From Sphingobacteriia bacterium (GTDB taxonomy: Bacteria > Bacteroidota > Bacteroidia > Bacteroidales > UBA7960), in the NCBI GenBank assembly GCA_011390575.1, contig JAABSE010000033.1, positions 1 through 39,109 on the forward strand: a stretch of 39,109 bases of DNA, written 5' to 3'. Of the stretch, positions 36,011-39,109 are shown in pieces (position 1 is the stretch's first letter; the number at the start of each line of letters is the position of its first letter). The position numbers and the translations under genes are program-made. Under the pieces are notes generated by a model. The model saw only the letters and a list, made by a program, of their open reading frames with translations. It had not been told where the DNA came from and ran no database searches.

Positions 36011-36589
36011 ATGTTTCTTGAAAAAGATATTGACACTTCACGAGGGCGCGGCTGGATAGAAATTATCTGCGGCAGCATGTTCTCAGGCAAAACAGAAGAG
36101 CTGATACGCCGTTTGAAGCGGGCGAAAATAGCCCGGCAGCGGGTAGAGATTTTCAAACCCGCCATTGACGTGCGCTACGACGAAGAGAAAGTGGTATCGC
36201 ACGATGCCAACGAAATCCTCTCTACGCCGGTCCCCTCCTCATCCAATATTATTTTGCTTGCCAATGATGTGGATGTAGTGGGCATTGATGAAGCGCAGTT
36301 CTTTGATGCCGAACTCCCCAATGTATGTTCGCAACTGGCTAACGCAGGAATAAGGGTGATTGTTGCAGGTCTTGACATGGATTTTAAGGGCAAACCCTTT
36401 GGCCCTATCCCTCAGTTGCTGGCTGTAGCCGAATACATCACCAAAGTGCATGCTATTTGTGTAAAATGCGGCAATCTTGCGCACTTTTCGCACCGTACGG
36501 TGGTGAGCGAAAAGCTGGTTATGCTTGGAGAAACAGACTCCTACGAGCCTTTATGCCGAAGCTGCTACAGCCAGCAAAAAAAAGCATAA
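36011..36589 (+). CDS. tdk: Thymidine kinase (type II, TK1-like)
   Basis: 192 residues. Phosphorylates thymidine to dTMP in pyrimidine salvage. P-loop GSMFSGKT (21-28), DEAQFF (93-98) and the zinc site C150, C153, C182, C185 are all present. Start ATG 36011 without Shine-Dalgarno. A weak ATCAG/CTGAT hairpin follows the stop (near 36598-36616) but lacks a good T-run. Confidence 0.95.
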   Translation: MFLEKDIDTSRGRGWIEIICGSMFSGKTEELIRRLKRAKIARQRVEIFKPAIDVRYDEEKVVSHDANEILSTPVPSSSNIILLANDVDVVGIDEAQFFDAELPNVCSQLANAGIRVIVAGLDMDFKGKPFGPIPQLLAVAEYITKVHAICVKCGNLAHFSHRTVVSEKLVMLGETDSYEPLCRSCYSQQKKA

Positions 36590-36680
36590 CATTTTATCAG
36601 CACACACACAAACTGATGTTTTGCTCCGTTTACATGGTATAAATCATGGAAATCTTCTGTTTTTTTACGTGATACGCTTA

Positions 36681-36711
36681 TTGTTTACCCTGCCAAATTT
36701 TAGTAAATTTG
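36681..36711 (+). promoter_or_regulatory. Promoter of the lipocalin-like lipoprotein (TTG-N20-TAAATTTG)
   Basis: TTG (36681-36683) and TAAATTTG (36704-36711) are 20 nt apart, the best complete promoter in the window. Leader about 43 nt. Confidence 0.6.
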
Positions 36712-36757
36712 TTAGAATGTAGTTATTTATATTAAAAACAACACTAAAAACAACATT

Positions 36758-37228
36758 ATGAAAAAAACAAGATTATTTCTCCTTGCAATGATGGCAATGG
36801 TTATTGCCTTTAGCGGATGCAGTAAAGATGATGACGATGATTTCAGTATTGTAGGCACATGGCAGCAGGAATCTTTCGAAATGGCCGTTGACTTTGGCGT
36901 TCCCGGCGTGGATGATATGGTACTTGCCGATGATGAGGGTGATGATGTCACCATCACATTCAACGATGATGGCACAGGTAGCGCTACAGATAGTGAAGGC
37001 ACAGAGCCCTTTACATGGACCCTTTCAGGCGACGTTCTTACCATTTCTGATGAACAAATGAACATGAGTTTAACCCTTACAACCAAGACCGATTCAAGAT
37101 TGGTTGGCGAACAAACCATGACCAAAGAAGAAATGCAGGAATTAATGGAGCTTGATGAAGAAGATATGGCGATTTTTGAAGATTTTCCTAACCTGACAGC
37201 AAAACTCAAAATTGTACTTGTCAAATAA
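36758..37228 (+). CDS. Lipocalin-like lipoprotein, probably surface exposed
   Basis: 156 residues. Signal peptide with lipobox FSGC (C20), then SKDDDDD, then a small domain beginning IVGTWQQESF with alternating strands, as in the lipocalin-like lipoproteins common in Bacteroidota. The acidic run two residues after the lipidated cysteine fits the lipoprotein export signal described in this phylum, so display on the cell surface is likely. The protein is very acidic (Asp/Glu-rich throughout) and rich in Thr. Function unknown. Confidence 0.8.
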   Translation: MKKTRLFLLAMMAMVIAFSGCSKDDDDDFSIVGTWQQESFEMAVDFGVPGVDDMVLADDEGDDVTITFNDDGTGSATDSEGTEPFTWTLSGDVLTISDEQMNMSLTLTTKTDSRLVGEQTMTKEEMQELMELDEEDMAIFEDFPNLTAKLKIVLVK

Positions 37229-37250
37229 ACAGACACCCCATTAAAAAACA

Positions 37251-37289
37251 AAAGAGGACTTGTTTTACTTATCAAGTCCTCTTTTTTTT
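37251..37289. terminator. Bidirectional Rho-independent terminator
   Basis: AAAGAGGACTTG (37251-37262) pairs perfectly with CAAGTCCTCTTT (37273-37284), followed by T-run on the plus strand and preceded by an A-rich stretch. It lies between the lipoprotein gene and the convergent ABC transporter gene. Confidence 0.88.
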
Positions 37290-37307
37290 ATTGCACAAAC
37301 CCGTTGC

Positions 37308-39020
37308 TCACAATACAGATGCAATCAACCTTCGGGTATAGTCGTTTTGGGGGTGATTATAGAGTTGATCTGCCTCGCCACTTTCCACGATCAACCCCTT
37401 TTCCATCACCATAATCCTGTCTGACATAAATTTTACGACCGACAGGTCATGGGAAATAAAAATGTAAGTGAGATCAAACTCTCTTTTAAGCTCATTGAGC
37501 AGGTTGAGCACCTGGGCCTGCACGGAAACATCCAGGGCAGAGACAGATTCATCGCAGATAATAAACTCGGGATCGAGGGCCAATGCACGTGCAATACAGA
37601 TTCGCTGGCGTTGCCCACCCGAAAATTCATGCGGATACCGGTGATAGTGTTTGGGCTCCAGCCCTACCCTCTCAAGCAATTCCATGATTTTCTTTTTTCG
37701 CTGGGTATCATTTTCACCATGGCCATGGACCTTCATGGGTTCGAGGATGGCATTGCCCACCTGTATGCCCGGAGTCAGAGAAGAATAAGGATCCTGGAAA
37801 ATTATCTGGATGCGGGGCCGCATACGACGCAATTGCTCGCCCGACAGGCTGGCCAGATTGACTCCATCGTACCAGACCTCTCCTTGCTGAAAGTCAAACA
37901 AGCGCAGCAGGCTTCTGCCCAGGGTGGTTTTTCCGCAGCCCGATTCCCCCACCAAACCCAGGGTCTCCCCTTTGTGAACAGAAAAGCTCACATCATTTAC
38001 GGCATGAAACCATTGTTTGGGTTTCCCCAGCCAGTTTTTTCTTACCACAAAACCTGCCCTTAACCCTTTGATTTCCAATAAGGGTTTCCGGCTGTACAGC
38101 ACGTCATGTCGCTTTTTTCTTTGCTCAGCAGATTCGGTTATCAACTCACCTGCAATGGAACGCTCCTCTGTTTCAAAGTCGCTGACCACGGGCAGTTTTA
38201 AAAGTCTTAAGTCGGTTCTGGGGCGGCAGGCAACAAGCCCCTGCGAGTATGGGTGAACAGGATTATTGAAAACCTTATCCACCTGGTCGTATTCAACGAT
38301 TTTCCCTTTCCGCATGATGGCAGTGTCATCAGCTATCTTGCTGATTACCCCCAGGTCGTGAGAAATGAAAAGGACACTCATATTGTGCTTTGTCTGCAGC
38401 TCCCGTATAAGTTCAAGGATATTTTTCTGCACCGTAACATCCAGTGCAGTGGTGGGTTCGTCAGCTATCAGCAGAACGGGATCGCAGGCAATGGCCATGG
38501 CAATCATCACCCGCTGGCGCTGACCTCCGGACAATTCATGGGGATACTTGTTGAATACCTTTTCCGGTTCGGGCAACTTCACTTCTTTGAAAAGGTTGAC
38601 AACCCTTTCGCGCGCCTTCTTCTCCCCTGCTTTGCGATGCCAGATAATACTTTCCATTACCTGGATACCACAACGTTTTACAGGATTCAGCGACGTCATA
38701 GGTTCCTGGAAAATCATACCGATGTAATTCCCCCTGATTTTCTGCATTTCCCTTTCACTCATCCGCAAAAGATCTGTTTCTCCTTTTTCAGGATGAGCAA
38801 AAAGAATCTCGCCACCGGTAATACGTGCCGTTTTGCCTGGCAACAACCGCATGGCAGAAAGTGCTGTTACCGATTTACCACTCCCCGACTCACCCACCAG
38901 ACCCAGCGTACCTCCCCGGGCGATCGTAAAACTTACATTCTCAACCGCACGGGTATAACCTTCATCGGTTTGAAAACCAATTTCCAGGTTTTTAATCTGT
39001 AAAACAGGGGAAGAACTCAT
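37308..39020 (-). CDS. Peptide/nickel-type ABC transporter, two fused ATP-binding domains (DppD-DppF-like)
   Basis: 570 residues. Two complete ABC ATPases in one chain: Walker A GESGSGKS (43-50), signature LSGGQ (162-166), Walker B ending E187; and GESGCGKTT (357-365), FSGGQ (465-469), D489-E490. Each is followed by the oligopeptide-binding C-terminal extension, e.g. [10 protein letters not shown] and [11 protein letters not shown]. Same layout as YejF/GsiA, energising uptake of oligopeptides, nickel or similar solutes. The permease and binding-protein genes are not in the window. ATG at 39020 lies 10 nt before the edge repeat. Confidence 0.95.
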   Translation of the reverse strand: MSSSPVLQIKNLEIGFQTDEGYTRAVENVSFTIARGGTLGLVGESGSGKSVTALSAMRLLPGKTARITGGEILFAHPEKGETDLLRMSEREMQKIRGNYIGMIFQEPMTSLNPVKRCGIQVMESIIWHRKAGEKKARERVVNLFKEVKLPEPEKVFNKYPHELSGGQRQRVMIAMAIACDPVLLIADEPTTALDVTVQKNILELIRELQTKHNMSVLFISHDLGVISKIADDTAIMRKGKIVEYDQVDKVFNNPVHPYSQGLVACRPRTDLRLLKLPVVSDFETEERSIAGELITESAEQRKKRHDVLYSRKPLLEIKGLRAGFVVRKNWLGKPKQWFHAVNDVSFSVHKGETLGLVGESGCGKTTLGRSLLRLFDFQQGEVWYDGVNLASLSGEQLRRMRPRIQIIFQDPYSSLTPGIQVGNAILEPMKVHGHGENDTQRKKKIMELLERVGLEPKHYHRYPHEFSGGQRQRICIARALALDPEFIICDESVSALDVSVQAQVLNLLNELKREFDLTYIFISHDLSVVKFMSDRIMVMEKGLIVESGEADQLYNHPQNDYTRRLIASVL

Positions 39021-39030
39021 GGCGCTACTA

Positions 39031-39109
39031 CTAATTTGGTTGAAAAGACTATATTTTGATAATAAATTAGATGCAGTTCGTCCGTAGACGGAAGACGGAA
39101 GACGGAAGA
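39031..39109. repeat. Dispersed repeat, copy 2, with 7-bp tandem AGACGGA units, cut by the window end
   Basis: Aligns to 8636-8706 (9 differences in 71). From about 39086 the sequence becomes a tandem of AGACGGA units to the last base. The element continues beyond the window. Confidence 0.75.

Noticed and set aside
1..39109. CRISPR arrays, tRNA or rRNA genes, complete insertion sequences, toxin-antitoxin pairs
   Set aside because: All intergenic regions were read on both strands; none shows regular repeat-spacer units, tRNA cloverleaf consensus or transposase motifs.

Overview
The window looks like a chromosomal stretch of a Bacteroidota (Bacteroidetes) bacterium, most likely a Bacteroidales/Marinilabiliales-type or related marine or sediment lineage; I cannot fix the genus. 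The evidence is TAnnTTTG-type -7 promoter boxes in front of many genes, start codons almost without Shine-Dalgarno sequences, a GldA-type ABC ATPase, a TonB-dependent receptor with an N-terminal carboxypeptidase-regulatory-like domain, a lipoprotein with an acidic tag after its lipobox cysteine, and the gene order DUF177-rpmF-plsX-fabH and yicC-gmk-nadD. No rRNA, tRNA, CRISPR array, phage or complete insertion sequence is visible.

Layout. 1-3561: a dispersed-repeat-like element, a promoter and one very large fused iron-sulfur/FAD amine-type oxidoreductase. 3650-6618: a ribosome/lipid operon (DUF177, rpmF, plsX, fabH). 6626-8513 (minus): MazG-like pyrophosphohydrolase, dtd and rsgA, with a cluster of hairpins (REP-like) between dtd and rsgA. 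8514-8942: a repeat whose second copy lies at the right edge of the window. 8943-12271: Gfo/Idh/MocA oxidoreductase, gldA-like ABC ATPase, metK. 12268-14327 (minus): yicC-gmk-nadD, convergent with and overlapping metK; the metK terminator is inside the nadD coding sequence. 14568-21552 (minus): hybrid kinase with HPt, single-domain response regulator, TPR plus YaiO-type outer-membrane barrel, membrane-anchored HEAT-repeat protein, processive GT2 glycosyltransferase. 22050-25464: outer-membrane barrel protein, class C beta-lactamase-fold serine hydrolase, unknown membrane-anchored protein. 25655-31576: PhoB/PhoR-like two-component system followed by a large TonB-dependent receptor, both preceded by TTAA(C) units repeated at 11-bp steps. 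31705-39020: HesB/IscA-like protein, lepA, rsmI, a conserved unknown coiled-coil/disordered protein, thymidine kinase, a lipocalin-like lipoprotein and a double-ATPase peptide ABC transporter subunit.

How the genes work together. Most of the window is housekeeping. The candidate for a poorly described system is the minus-strand cluster 14568-21552. Its parts match a synthase-dependent exopolysaccharide machine: GT2 synthase in the inner membrane, a TPR+beta-barrel protein shaped like PgaA/BcsC, an inner-membrane HEAT-repeat protein in place of the usual co-subunits, and a phosphorelay (hybrid kinase with HPt, output-less receiver) that could control it by protein contact. The second regulatory unit is the PhoB/PhoR-like pair and its neighbouring receptor, with phased direct repeats suggesting autoregulation and shared control.
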